From: Bacteroidia bacterium
GTDB taxonomy: Bacteria; Bacteroidota; Bacteroidia; JADZBD01
Direction: 5' to 3'
NCBI GenBank assembly: GCA_020054095.1
Contig: JAGVMA010000062.1
Location: 1-59,706, forward strand
DNA length: 59,706 bases
Shown here: piece by piece, positions 32,474 through 40,848 of the stretch
How positions within the stretch are numbered: the first letter of the stretch is position 1
Layout of the letters: each line of letters begins with the position of its first letter
Program-made: the position numbers and the translations under genes
The notes under the pieces: model-generated
Database searches by the model: none
Seen by the model: only the letters and a program-made list of their open reading frames with translations
What the model was told of the DNA's origin: nothing

Positions 32474-35425
32474 ATGAATGTGAAAACAAAAAAGATATTT
32501 TTTTCGGCAGCTATACTTTTGTCGAGCTTTTGCACTTTGTTTTCGCAGAACTATAATTTCCATAATTACAATGTTGACCAAGGATTGCCATTTGTGCAGG
32601 TGTTTACGATTCATCAGGATACGAAAGGATATTTGTGGAGTGGCGGTTACGGTGGCTTGAGCAGGTTTAACGGAAAAACTTTTGAAAATTACAGTCCAAA
32701 GAACGGACTTGCTAACCACTTTGTAAACTCGATTACCGAAGACAACTCAGGAAATATTTGGGTGGGAACAATTAAAGGACTAAGCATATTTGATAGTAAG
32801 AAATTTAAAACATTTGATTCGCGCACAGGACTTAACAGCGATGTGGTGAATTATGTTTTTAGGCAAAGTAACGGAAGTATGTGGGTTTGTACCGATAAAG
32901 GATTGATGCTTTACGATGACAATCAGCTTGTAAACATGAGCAAAAAATTAGGAGCCGAAACGGAATGTTCGTTTCGTACTGTTTTTGAAGATGCACAAAA
33001 GCGCTTGTGGTTTGGCACTGATAACGGAATATATATTTACGAAAAGGGAGAATTTGTGCATGAAAATGTTTACGGCAGTTCAGCAAATGTATTATCAAGC
33101 CAAATGAATGGCGGCATTATAAATTGTATAGCGCAAGATGAAACAGGAAAAATATGGATGGCAACCGAACAAGGCATTTATATTTATAACGGTCAATCGT
33201 TTGAAAAAGCTACTGCAAACACACAGCTAAGCGGCTCGGTTAAAACCATTTGTTTTGACAAACGAAAAACACTGTGGGCAGGCACATCTACAGCACTTTT
33301 TAAATACGAAAACGGATTATTTAAAAAATATATTTTCCGTACCGAAACTGCCAACAATGGTGTTTACTGCCTTTACACCGATTACGAAAGTAATTTATGG
33401 ATAGGTTCCGGAAACGGATTGTATAAATTTAGAGGCGAAACTTTTATCACCTATAATGAAAGCAACGGGCTCGACAACACTTTTATTTATTGCATCACCA
33501 AATACAAAGACAAAGAATTGCTGATAGGAACCGAAAGTGGCGGTATTTACAAATATTACAACAACAAGTTTATAAACTACACAACTGCCGATGGTTTGCC
33601 ACATAATATTATTAACGCCTGTGTTACATTAGAAAACGAAAATATACTTTTTGGTACCGATGGCGGATTGTGCGAATACGATGGCATTTCATTTAAAAAG
33701 AAAAAAATACTTGGCCTGCCCGATGGTGGTGTTTTTGCACTGATGATAGATTCGAAAAAAAACCTGTGGATAGGTACCGGCTTTGGCGTTTTCAGATATA
33801 ATGGAATAAGTTGCCAACGCATTCCGTTAGGAAAAATTGTGCAAAATGCCGAAGTGTATGCCCTGCTCGAAGACCATGAAAAAAATATTTGGATTGGAAC
33901 TTATTTAGCAGGCCTCTTAAAATTCGATGGCAATAAAACCACTGATGAGAGTAATTTGTTTGGCTACAAAGGCGAAGATTTTTTGGCGATAGTAAAAGAT
34001 AAAACAGGCAACATTTATTTTGGCACATTTGAAGGCGTATTTATGTACGATGGCAAATCGCATGTGCGTTTTAGTCAAGACGATGGCCTTAGTTCTGATT
34101 TAGTTTATTTTCTTTTGCTCGATGATTATGATAATACGCTGTGGGCGGGAACCAACCAAGGGTTAAATAAAATTGACATAGGAGAATATCGCAGAAGCGG
34201 ACGAAAAGTAATTATCCCTTACGGAAAAGAGGAAGGATTTAATGGTGTAGAGTGTAACTCGAATGGAGCATTTAAAGATAAAGATGAAAGTATATGGTTT
34301 GGAACCGTAAACGGATTAATACATTATAAGCCCAATGAATTTTTGCTAAACAACATGGAATCGAAAACGGATATTACCGGTTTCCGACTTTTTTATAAAG
34401 ACACGCTGCTGCCACAAAATGCTGCACTTTCTTACAACGAAAACAATATATCGTTTCAGTTCATTGGCATTTGTCTCACTAATCCTAACAAAGTGCGTTA
34501 CTCATATATGCTGGAGGGTTATGATAAAAATTGGTCGCCCGAAACACATAACAATATTGCCGGCTATTCAAACTTAGAACCCGGAACCTATACCTTTAAA
34601 GTAAAAAGTTGTAATAACGAAAACCGATGGAATTTAAATCCAGCCACATTTACATTTACCATAAAAACCCCGTGGTGGCAAGCGTGGTGGTTTCGCATTA
34701 CCATTTTCGTTTTAATGTTTGCGCTTGTTTACACCGGCTTTAGGTGGCGCATTACACAAATACAAAAAAACGAAAACAATAAAGTAATGCTCGCTGCCAA
34801 TGAGCTAAAAGCGCTACGCGCGCAAATGAATCCGCATTTTATTTTTAATGCACTAAACTCCATACAGCACTTTGTAGTAAACCGCGATGAAAACGGTGCT
34901 GCCAAGTACCTCAATAAATTTGCTAAACTCATCCGCAGTATTTTAAATAACTCTGAAAAAACTACTGTTTCAATAAAAGAAGAAATTGATTCGCTTAAAC
35001 TTTACTTGGATTTAGAGCTACTTCGATTTGAAAATAAATTTACCTATCACATTAATTATGATGAAAATGCTGATTTAGAATTTTACGAAATCCCGACTAT
35101 GCTTATTCAGCCTTATGTAGAAAACGCCATACTGCATGGCATGGTGCCGGCAGAATATGTATGCAAACTAAGCATTGATATTTCCAGAAAAGAAGATTAC
35201 TTGGTGTGTTTAATTACAGATGATGGCATAGGTCGAAAAAAATCGGCAGAACTAAAAGCGCACTCATCAAAAAAACACAAATCGCTGGCAATGCGCATAA
35301 CACGCGACAGATTAGAGCTATTAAACAGCGTACACAATTCTAACCTTAGTGTAAATATAAGCGACCTAAAGCCGGAAGCGGAAAATACAGGAACAAAAGT
35401 GGAAATATATATACCTATTGATTAA
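32474..35425 (+). CDS. Propeller-sensor histidine kinase of the LytS type
   Basis: 983 residues. A signal peptide (to about 25) precedes two-component-regulator propeller repeats covering about 30-620, with marks such as GYLWSGGYGGLSRFNGK, GNIWVGTIKGLSIFDSK and NLWIGTGFGVFRYNG. A Y_Y_Y domain follows (about 650-735: RYSYMLEGYDKNWSPET, NLEPGTYTFKVKSCN), then a membrane span at 740-762. The His_kinase domain has LRAQMNPHFIFNALNSIQHF (His about 787), and the ATPase part has QPYVENAILHGM and TDDGIGRKKS. It senses a periplasmic signal and should phosphorylate the LytTR regulator 11 nt downstream. The signal is unknown. Confidence 0.92.
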   Translation: MNVKTKKIFFSAAILLSSFCTLFSQNYNFHNYNVDQGLPFVQVFTIHQDTKGYLWSGGYGGLSRFNGKTFENYSPKNGLANHFVNSITEDNSGNIWVGTIKGLSIFDSKKFKTFDSRTGLNSDVVNYVFRQSNGSMWVCTDKGLMLYDDNQLVNMSKKLGAETECSFRTVFEDAQKRLWFGTDNGIYIYEKGEFVHENVYGSSANVLSSQMNGGIINCIAQDETGKIWMATEQGIYIYNGQSFEKATANTQLSGSVKTICFDKRKTLWAGTSTALFKYENGLFKKYIFRTETANNGVYCLYTDYESNLWIGSGNGLYKFRGETFITYNESNGLDNTFIYCITKYKDKELLIGTESGGIYKYYNNKFINYTTADGLPHNIINACVTLENENILFGTDGGLCEYDGISFKKKKILGLPDGGVFALMIDSKKNLWIGTGFGVFRYNGISCQRIPLGKIVQNAEVYALLEDHEKNIWIGTYLAGLLKFDGNKTTDESNLFGYKGEDFLAIVKDKTGNIYFGTFEGVFMYDGKSHVRFSQDDGLSSDLVYFLLLDDYDNTLWAGTNQGLNKIDIGEYRRSGRKVIIPYGKEEGFNGVECNSNGAFKDKDESIWFGTVNGLIHYKPNEFLLNNMESKTDITGFRLFYKDTLLPQNAALSYNENNISFQFIGICLTNPNKVRYSYMLEGYDKNWSPETHNNIAGYSNLEPGTYTFKVKSCNNENRWNLNPATFTFTIKTPWWQAWWFRITIFVLMFALVYTGFRWRITQIQKNENNKVMLAANELKALRAQMNPHFIFNALNSIQHFVVNRDENGAAKYLNKFAKLIRSILNNSEKTTVSIKEEIDSLKLYLDLELLRFENKFTYHINYDENADLEFYEIPTMLIQPYVENAILHGMVPAEYVCKLSIDISRKEDYLVCLITDDGIGRKKSAELKAHSSKKHKSLAMRITRDRLELLNSVHNSNLSVNISDLKPEAENTGTKVEIYIPID

Positions 35426-35436
35426 ATTTACAGTCC

Positions 35437-36192
35437 ATGATTAAAACCATAATTGTAGAAGACGAGAAGAAAAGTCGCGAAATGCTGCTAAAACTGATTG
35501 CAAAAAATTGTCCGCAACTGCAAGTTGTTGCCGATGCAGCATCGGTAAAAGATGCTGTGGCTGCAATACGCGAACACAAGCCCGACTTGGTTTTTTTAGA
35601 TATTGAGCTTGCAGACGGAACCGGTTTTGATGTACTTGAGAAAATAGGCGATGCAAATTTTGATATCATTTTTGCTACCGCCTACGATCAATATGCAATT
35701 AAAGCAATAAAATACAGTGCTATTGATTACTTGCTAAAGCCTTATGAAGTGGATGAGTTAAAAAATGCCGCTGCACGTATCGCTGAAAAGCGTTCAAAAT
35801 CTTCGGGCTTTGATAATCTGCACCAGCTAATTGAAAACCTAAAGAAGAAAGATAACGATTACAGTAAAATAACTTTACCCACAGGCAGTGCTTACGAAAT
35901 AGTTAACATCAATGATATTATACGCTGCAAAGCCGAAGCAAGCTACACGTATTTTTACCTTACCGGCAAGCGCGAATACTTGGTTACGCTATCGCTGGGG
36001 CATTACGAAGAAATTTTACCTACCCAGCAATTCATGCGCATACACCACGCCCACCTCATTAACATTAACCATGTGGCACGCATGCTCAAAGAAGATAGCG
36101 GCTACGCAATAATGACTGATGGCTCTAAAATTGAAGTTTCGAGGCGAAAAAAAGACCAATTTTTAGATGCGCTGAATAAACTCACCAGCTAA
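35437..36192 (+). CDS. LytTR-family response regulator
   Basis: 251 residues. The receiver domain (1-120) has the acidic pair VEDE and phosphoacceptor Asp55 in LVFLDIEL, a Thr/Ala site in FATAYDQ and Lys in LLKPYE. The LytTR DNA-binding domain (about 145-250) has IRCKAEASYTYFYLTGKREY, MRIHHAHLININHVARML and IEVSRRKKDQFLDAL. It is the partner of the LytS-type kinase encoded just upstream. LytTR domains bind pairs of short direct repeats about 21 bp apart, and three such repeats begin 7 bp after this gene. Confidence 0.94.
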   Translation: MIKTIIVEDEKKSREMLLKLIAKNCPQLQVVADAASVKDAVAAIREHKPDLVFLDIELADGTGFDVLEKIGDANFDIIFATAYDQYAIKAIKYSAIDYLLKPYEVDELKNAAARIAEKRSKSSGFDNLHQLIENLKKKDNDYSKITLPTGSAYEIVNINDIIRCKAEASYTYFYLTGKREYLVTLSLGHYEEILPTQQFMRIHHAHLININHVARMLKEDSGYAIMTDGSKIEVSRRKKDQFLDALNKLTS

Positions 36193-36198
36193 AATTTT

Positions 36199-36259
36199 AC
36201 CAGTTATTGGTCAAAACCGACCAGTTATTAGAAAAAACCGACCACTTATTAGAAAGCGG
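36199..36259 (+). repeat. Three 21-bp-phased direct repeats, candidate LytTR binding sites
   Basis: The core ACCAGTTATT occurs at 36199 and 36220 and as ACCACTTATT at 36241, exactly 21 bp apart. Each is followed by an A-rich half and CCG or GCGG. The CCAGTTATT core fits the published LytTR consensus [TA][AC][CA]GTTN[AG][TG] at 7 of 9 positions. The array ends directly before the -33 box of the downstream promoter, as expected for an activator. Confidence 0.7.
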
Positions 36260-36290
36260 TTTAGTACTCCTATTATCAGATGTATTTTTG
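36260..36290 (+). promoter_or_regulatory. Promoter downstream of the LytTR-type repeats
   Basis: TTTA (36260-36263, one change from TTTG), 19 nt, then TATTTTTG (36283-36290), a full TAnnTTTG match. Expected transcription start is near 36294, some 240 nt before the 69-residue gene. The imperfect -33 box fits a promoter needing an activator. Confidence 0.7.
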
Positions 36291-36293
36291 AAT

Positions 36294-36536
36294 CGAGGTT
36301 AACATTATATCGTTCTTTGATTCGTGTTCATGGTTTTTCACTCCTAAATATAGGTAGCGGGCAGTTACCGATAAAATGGAGAAACTAATCAGAACACAAA
36401 AAGCGCTTAAATGCGCAAAGGTCAATTAGCCGGCCGGCCAACAAGATGGGGATGTTGTTCAAGCCGGCCGGCAAAACTGACCTCCCTCACAATAGACAAA
36501 CGAACATCTCGAATTAAACAATAAATACACAACAAC
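36294..36536 (+). ncRNA. Structured leader RNA of about 240 nt
   Basis: No convincing ORF is seen. Possible helices are GTGTTC/GAACAC (36324-36329 with 36392-36397) enclosing GGTA/TACC (36353-36369), then GCGC/GCGC around 36403-36416. A large GC-rich hairpin lies at 36420-36482: GGTCA pairs with TGACC, then GCCGGCCGGC pairs with its second copy, then ACAA with TTGT around GATGGGGATG. In a genome this AT-rich, two copies of GCCGGCCGGC are striking. It could be a 5' UTR control element of the small membrane protein or an independent small RNA. Confidence 0.45.
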
Positions 36537-36746
36537 ATGGAAACAAAAGCTTTTAATAACGATGATTCAAACTCAAAGAGTTTGCGCGTTAAAATGCATG
36601 GCAAACGCAGAATTGCAAAAGCGCACTTACGAGCAGTAGGTAAACGTAATGAAACCGAAGGAGTAGATTCGGTAGCCATTTTCTTAGCTATTTGCACTGT
36701 AAGTTTTATTTGCTACCACTTTTTTCAAGAGGTTTTTTTCAAATAA
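36537..36746 (+). CDS. 69-residue basic single-span membrane protein, candidate LytTR target
   Basis: Starts METKAFNNDDSNSKSLRV. A basic middle (KMHGKRRIAKAHLRAVGKRN) is followed by one hydrophobic helix at about 46-64 (VAIFLAICTVSFICYHFF). The end is QEVFFK. The basic segment before the helix predicts an N-in orientation. It lies behind a long structured leader and the LytTR-type promoter and is followed by a strong terminator, so it is a single-gene transcript. I do not recognise a family. A role in membrane signalling or envelope stress is only a guess. Confidence 0.6.
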   Translation: METKAFNNDDSNSKSLRVKMHGKRRIAKAHLRAVGKRNETEGVDSVAIFLAICTVSFICYHFFQEVFFK

Positions 36747-36767
36747 AAACCTCCTTTCCTGGTCGAG

Positions 36768-36806
36768 AAACGGGGTGCGCCTAAAGGCGCACCCCGTTTT
36801 GTTTTT
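36768..36806 (+). terminator. Intrinsic terminator after the 69-residue gene
   Basis: A perfect 11-bp GC-rich stem (CGGGGTGCGCC with GGCGCACCCCG), TAAA loop, followed by TTTTGTTTTT. Confidence 0.93.
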
Positions 36807-36872
36807 ACTTGTTTATGCCGTGTATTGCAAATGTTGTATTATTGCATCCGTAACACAATTAAAAATTAAAAA

Positions 36873-37373
36873 ATGAGAAACAAATTATTATCAACAGCTG
36901 TAATTACAGCTTTTACATTTTTAACCGCTTGCGGACCTACTACCGATGAGGCAGTAAAGTATAACGACAGCATTATTGGTCAAATGGACCCGGTAATTAC
37001 TGCAGAAGACGCCTTATTAGATGCACTTGAAAAAGGCCCCGATGAAATGGCAGCAGCACACAAAGCAATGATCGACCAAATAAACAAATCAATTGAAGAA
37101 GTAAAAAAGATGGCAAAATTTGATGGCAAAACCGAACTTGCAGATGCAGCCATAAAATATTTTGAAGTATATAAATCTGCAGTAGAAGTTGAATATAAAA
37201 AAATGATTGATGTGTTAAGTAAACCTGTGGAAGAAAGCACTGATGCCGATGACGAAGCATATAGCAAAGCATTAGATGAAGTTGACAAAAAGCTAAATGC
37301 CGCTTCTGCTGAATTTGATGCTTTTCAAGCAGATTTTGGTAAACGCTACAACTATACTATTGACAAAAAATAA
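36873..37373 (+). CDS. Helical lipoprotein, 166 residues
   Basis: Lipoprotein signal MRNKLLSTAVITAFTFLTAC with the lipid-modified Cys at 20. The mature part is almost entirely helical and acidic/lysine-rich: AVKYNDSIIGQMDPVITAED, a central KSIEEVKKMAKFDGKTELAD, AIKYFEVYKSAVEVEYKKM, and a late SKALDEVDKKLNAASAEFDA. The YNDSIIGQ start resembles the LIC11966-type surface lipoproteins, but I hold this loosely. It is probably anchored to the periplasmic face of a membrane. Function is unknown. Confidence 0.75.
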   Translation: MRNKLLSTAVITAFTFLTACGPTTDEAVKYNDSIIGQMDPVITAEDALLDALEKGPDEMAAAHKAMIDQINKSIEEVKKMAKFDGKTELADAAIKYFEVYKSAVEVEYKKMIDVLSKPVEESTDADDEAYSKALDEVDKKLNAASAEFDAFQADFGKRYNYTIDKK

Positions 37374-37392
37374 AATAAATATTTTCATTTGT

Positions 37393-37430
37393 AAAAAAGT
37401 CCTTTCGCTTAAAATAGAAAGGACTTTTTT
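37393..37430 (+). terminator. Intrinsic terminator, 14-bp stem
   Basis: AAAAAAGTCCTTTC pairs perfectly with 37417-37430, with a 10-nt loop, and ends in six T. It follows the helical lipoprotein gene by 20 nt and could work in both directions. Confidence 0.88.
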
Positions 37431-37441
37431 ACTTTTACACG

Positions 37442-37966
37442 ATGAACATAAAAAGCAAGATTTTTTTTATAGCTGCTATTTGCACCATTTTGATTTCGTG
37501 CAGCAGCAATATAACTTATACCACTACGCAAGTAGCACCGGGCATAAGCATCAATTTGGCAAGCTGCCTGTCAAAAGCCGAAGCCAAAGATGTGCAATAC
37601 GCCTGCTATTATGAAGATACGTTGCGCGATTTTATTTTTATGATCGTTACCGAATCGAAAGATACAATGCGGGCTTATGGCATGAAATACGATATAAATA
37701 CGTATTACAGAAAAACTGCTAAAGCATTGTGCGATGCGCTTGATGGCGGAAACGAAGCGCGCGTTTACCCCGATACAATTAATACATATACAGCAAGGGT
37801 GAGTATTATTAAAGGCGGTGCAAAAGAAAATAAATTGGTTTACAAGCTTACTGTTATCGAAACAAAAAATAATTTTCATCAAGTTATTTTTGCGATGACA
37901 CAAAATGGCGAAAACTATTACCGCCCCGTGTGCGATACAATGCTTCAATCGTTTAAGGAAAATTAA
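37442..37966 (+). CDS. Hypothetical lipoprotein, 174 residues
   Basis: Lipoprotein signal MNIKSKIFFIAAICTILISC followed by SSNITYTTTQVAPGISINLA. The mature domain has mixed strands and helices (YACYYEDTLRDFIFMIVTES, VSIIKGGAKENKLVYKLTVI, FHQVIFAMTQNGENYYRPVC) with an end DTMLQSFKEN. It resembles the size and shape of small periplasmic PsbP- or DUF-like domains that protect or deliver proteins, but no family is certain. Its 3' end faces the ferredoxin gene 8 nt away. Confidence 0.7.
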   Translation: MNIKSKIFFIAAICTILISCSSNITYTTTQVAPGISINLASCLSKAEAKDVQYACYYEDTLRDFIFMIVTESKDTMRAYGMKYDINTYYRKTAKALCDALDGGNEARVYPDTINTYTARVSIIKGGAKENKLVYKLTVIETKNNFHQVIFAMTQNGENYYRPVCDTMLQSFKEN

Positions 37967-37973
37967 AAAAAAC

Positions 37974-38291
37974 TTAGCGCGTAAATTTCTTTATGCGTAG
38001 GCGCTCCACCGGAATATTATTTTGCAAGTGGCTTTCTACTATCTCGGCCACATCTGCTAATTGCACTTTGCCATAAAAAACTGCTTCGGGGTAAATTACC
38101 ACATTAGGGCCATCCTCGCATATATCTATGCAGCCCGTGCGCTGGGCGCGCATGTTTACATTAAGGTTACGGTTTTTAATTTCTTTTTTAAATGCCGCCA
38201 CCAACTCCAGCCCATATTGATCGCCACAGCTTATGCGCTCGCCAGCTTTGCGCTCATTATTACATATAAAAATGTGTTTTTGGTAAAGCAT
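37974..38291 (-). CDS. Thioredoxin-like [2Fe-2S] ferredoxin
   Basis: 105 residues. It starts MLYQKHIFICNNERKAGERI. The four cluster Cys are seen in FICNN, ISCGDQ, TGCID and DICEDG, with 11 residues between the first pair and 3 between the last pair. The tail is PNVVIYPEAVFYGKVQLADV. This is the pattern of the thioredoxin-fold 2Fe-2S ferredoxins (also the NuoE-like fold). It is a cytoplasmic electron carrier. Its partner is unknown; sulfite reductase is a possible user but lies far away. Confidence 0.9.
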   Translation of the reverse strand: MLYQKHIFICNNERKAGERISCGDQYGLELVAAFKKEIKNRNLNVNMRAQRTGCIDICEDGPNVVIYPEAVFYGKVQLADVAEIVESHLQNNIPVERLRIKKFTR

Positions 38292-38392
38292 CGTATAAAG
38301 GTAAAATTATTTTGCGGCCCGATTCTTCTTTGAATTCCAATGATAATTTTTAAAAACGAATTAATACAAAAAGATTTTCCAAATTTGTGCCG

Positions 38393-39172
38393 ATGGAAAA
38401 AATTAAAATAGCAGTAGTACAAAGCCATTTACATTGGCAAAATGTGGATGAAAATTTAAAATCGTTTTCCGCAAAACTCAGCAGCATTACCGAGCCGGCA
38501 GATTTAATTTTATTACCCGAAATGTTTACCACCGGTTTCACCATGCAGACCAAGCAATATGCCGAGCCATTTAAAGGAAGTGCTTATGAGTGGATGCAAA
38601 AAACAGCAGCCGAAAAAAATGCTGTATTGTGCGGCAGCATCTCTTGCCACGAAAACGGGAAGTATTACAATCGGTTAATTTGGATGCAGCCCGATGGTAA
38701 TTATTTTACTTATGATAAGCGGCATTTGTTTCGCTATGGCGATGAGCAAAAACATTATACAGCAGGTGAAAAGAAATTAATTGTTCAGCTAAAAGGTTTT
38801 AACATTTATCCGCTTGTGTGTTACGATTTGCGTTTCCCGGTGTGGAGCCGCAATAAAAATAATGCGTATGATTTACTGTTATACATTGCCAACTGGCCCG
38901 AGCGCAGAGTGCATGCCTGGAGTAGTTTATTAGTTGCTCGCGCTATTGAAAACCAGGCGTATGTTATAGGGCTTAACCGTGTGGGGCTTGATGGAAACAA
39001 TATTGCACACAGCGGTAACAGCGCTGTAATAAATTTTAAAGGCGAGTTAATGTCAAACATTACACCACACCAAGAAAGCATTACAATTATTGAATTAAAT
39101 AAATCTGATTTAGAAAAATGGCGAGCAGATTTTCCTGCTTGGATGGATGCTGATAAATTTACAATTGAGTAA
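38393..39172 (+). CDS. Carbon-nitrogen hydrolase (omega-amidase/nitrilase family)
   Basis: 259 residues from ATG 38393; a GTG two codons upstream is possible. The catalytic triad is Glu in LLPEMFTTGF, Lys in YFTYDKRHLF and Cys in PLVCYDLRFPVWSR. Other marks are ANWPERRVHAWSSLLVARAI, IENQAYVIGLNRVG and HSGNSAVINF. The pattern fits YafV-type omega-amidases, which hydrolyse 2-oxoglutaramate or 2-oxosuccinamate. Cytoplasmic, single gene. Confidence 0.9.
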   Translation: MEKIKIAVVQSHLHWQNVDENLKSFSAKLSSITEPADLILLPEMFTTGFTMQTKQYAEPFKGSAYEWMQKTAAEKNAVLCGSISCHENGKYYNRLIWMQPDGNYFTYDKRHLFRYGDEQKHYTAGEKKLIVQLKGFNIYPLVCYDLRFPVWSRNKNNAYDLLLYIANWPERRVHAWSSLLVARAIENQAYVIGLNRVGLDGNNIAHSGNSAVINFKGELMSNITPHQESITIIELNKSDLEKWRADFPAWMDADKFTIE

Positions 39173-39174
39173 CC

Positions 39175-40848
39175 CTATTTTACATTCCACTCTATTTCGG
39201 TTACCCAATCGCTGCGGAGCTTAATTGCTTCTTTGTAATAAATAATTTTTTCGGGCTGTTGTCTTTTTATGAAAACTCCGGTTGAAAATTTTTTGTTTTT
39301 GTCAGTATCGTATATCAGTCGCAAAGTATAGGAGCCGGGCTGTAAATAATTAACTGCTATTACTTCGCCTTGTTTCGGATTAAAAAATTCTTGTTTCACG
39401 TTTCCTTTATCATCAAGCAATTGCAAAACAAAATTACCTGTAGGCAACACCGGTTTTATTTTTAGCGAAGCATAAATTTTTTCTTCGTTTGTTTTAAAAT
39501 TAATTTTAAAAGTATCATTCGGGTAGCCAAAAACATCGGTAAACGCACCGGGCAAAATAGTAATAGCTATTTTTTTATTTTCTAACCCCACCGGAAAAAC
39601 ATTGGGCATGGTTTTAATATTGTTAACAGATAATGAATCGGAACCAAAATAATTTTTATTGTCCACGAAAACTCCTTTGCGCAGCGTAGTTTGTGCTTTG
39701 TAATCATTCGCGACAAGCGTATCTATTGCGAAAAGAATTTTATCATTATTCCTGTTTTTTATGGGATGTGTAAAAAACAAAATGAGATTTTTGTTTAAAT
39801 CGAAAAGTTGCGTGGCGGACGCATTTGTTGTGATTTCTACTTTATTGGTTTTACCCACTTTCTTTTTCTTCAGCGAGCAACCGCATATACTAATAGTATC
39901 TAATCGCTTGCCGTTCACATCCAAATAAAATTGAATAGAATCATCAGTTAAATCAGGAAACCAATAAGTGATTGTGTCTTTTGCTGCATTGTATTCTGTA
40001 ATAAAATTTGAAACTTTAGTACTGTTGTAGCCAATTGTTTTTTCGGAAAAAATGGGAGTTGAGAAAACAAGCGATACGCTGCCGTAACCTGTAATTTCTC
40101 GTTTTACATATAATTTAGTTTCTGCTTCTTTAAACAAAAACAAATTAGCCGTTGCATTATTTTCTATTTTCAAAACCGTATCAGCAAAAGCAATGAACTC
40201 TGCAAGCGGATTGTATAAATAGTTATTGTTTTCGTCAAGCAGCGCCACAAGTTTATAGCTGCCGGCTTTAATGTTTGTGATTTTAAACGAACCATCGGGG
40301 CGTGTTTTTGTAAAATAATCGGGCAAATGTTTCATCGCAGCCGAATCTGCGAAATCGCTGTAAAGCATTACGAGCACATTTTTTTCGGGTTTTAAATCGT
40401 GTGCATATTTCACCGCCCCCGATAACCAGAGCGAATCAATATAACTGCCCGTAGAAAAAACATATTTAAAATCCGATTTCACATTTCCTTCCGTTATATC
40501 CGCAATAGCGTTACCAAATGATATGGTGTAAGTTGTATTTTCTTTTAGCTCTTCTTTAAATTCAACCAACACTGTTTTGCTTTTATGCAATGTAACATTA
40601 GGCTGCTTAGTTACAGGTGGCGAAATTACTAAGTTGGCATTAATGTCATTTAATTGAATGTACTCATTAAAACTGATGCTGATTTTTTTGACTTTTAAAT
40701 TTATAGCAGCGCTATCCGGAATATATTTTATCACTTGTGGCGGCACGGTATCTTTTACGCCACCATTAGGCGTTAGCACTTGTGCACACGATGCAATTAA
40801 GATTGTTGTGAGAAAAAATAAAAAAAACTGAAATTTATTTTTGCTCAT
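39175..40848 (-). CDS. Ig-like domain lipoprotein
   Basis: 557 residues. Lipoprotein signal ends LTTILIASC at about residue 21. Residues 30-130 form a SbsA/Big_5-type Ig-like domain (PPQVIKYIPDSAAINL, ISISFNEYIQLND, TTYTISFGNAIADITEGN). Further beta domains include DGSFKITNIKAGSYKLVALL at about 185-205, a carboxypeptidase-regulatory-like piece, and a C-terminal PGSYTLRLIYDTDKNKKFST. Such proteins are common Bacteroidota surface or periplasmic lipoproteins of unknown role. Its start overlaps the end of the msrC gene by 14 nt. Confidence 0.85.
   Translation of the reverse strand: MSKNKFQFFLFFLTTILIASCAQVLTPNGGVKDTVPPQVIKYIPDSAAINLKVKKISISFNEYIQLNDINANLVISPPVTKQPNVTLHKSKTVLVEFKEELKENTTYTISFGNAIADITEGNVKSDFKYVFSTGSYIDSLWLSGAVKYAHDLKPEKNVLVMLYSDFADSAAMKHLPDYFTKTRPDGSFKITNIKAGSYKLVALLDENNNYLYNPLAEFIAFADTVLKIENNATANLFLFKEAETKLYVKREITGYGSVSLVFSTPIFSEKTIGYNSTKVSNFITEYNAAKDTITYWFPDLTDDSIQFYLDVNGKRLDTISICGCSLKKKKVGKTNKVEITTNASATQLFDLNKNLILFFTHPIKNRNNDKILFAIDTLVANDYKAQTTLRKGVFVDNKNYFGSDSLSVNNIKTMPNVFPVGLENKKIAITILPGAFTDVFGYPNDTFKINFKTNEEKIYASLKIKPVLPTGNFVLQLLDDKGNVKQEFFNPKQGEVIAVNYLQPGSYTLRLIYDTDKNKKFSTGVFIKRQQPEKIIYYKEAIKLRSDWVTEIEWNVK

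Noticed and set aside
36420-36482. GGTCA...TGACC with inner GCCGGCCGGC copies as terminal repeats of a mini mobile element
   Set aside because: The whole element would be about 63 bp, the arms pair as an RNA hairpin, and no target-site duplication is seen. A structured leader is the simpler reading.
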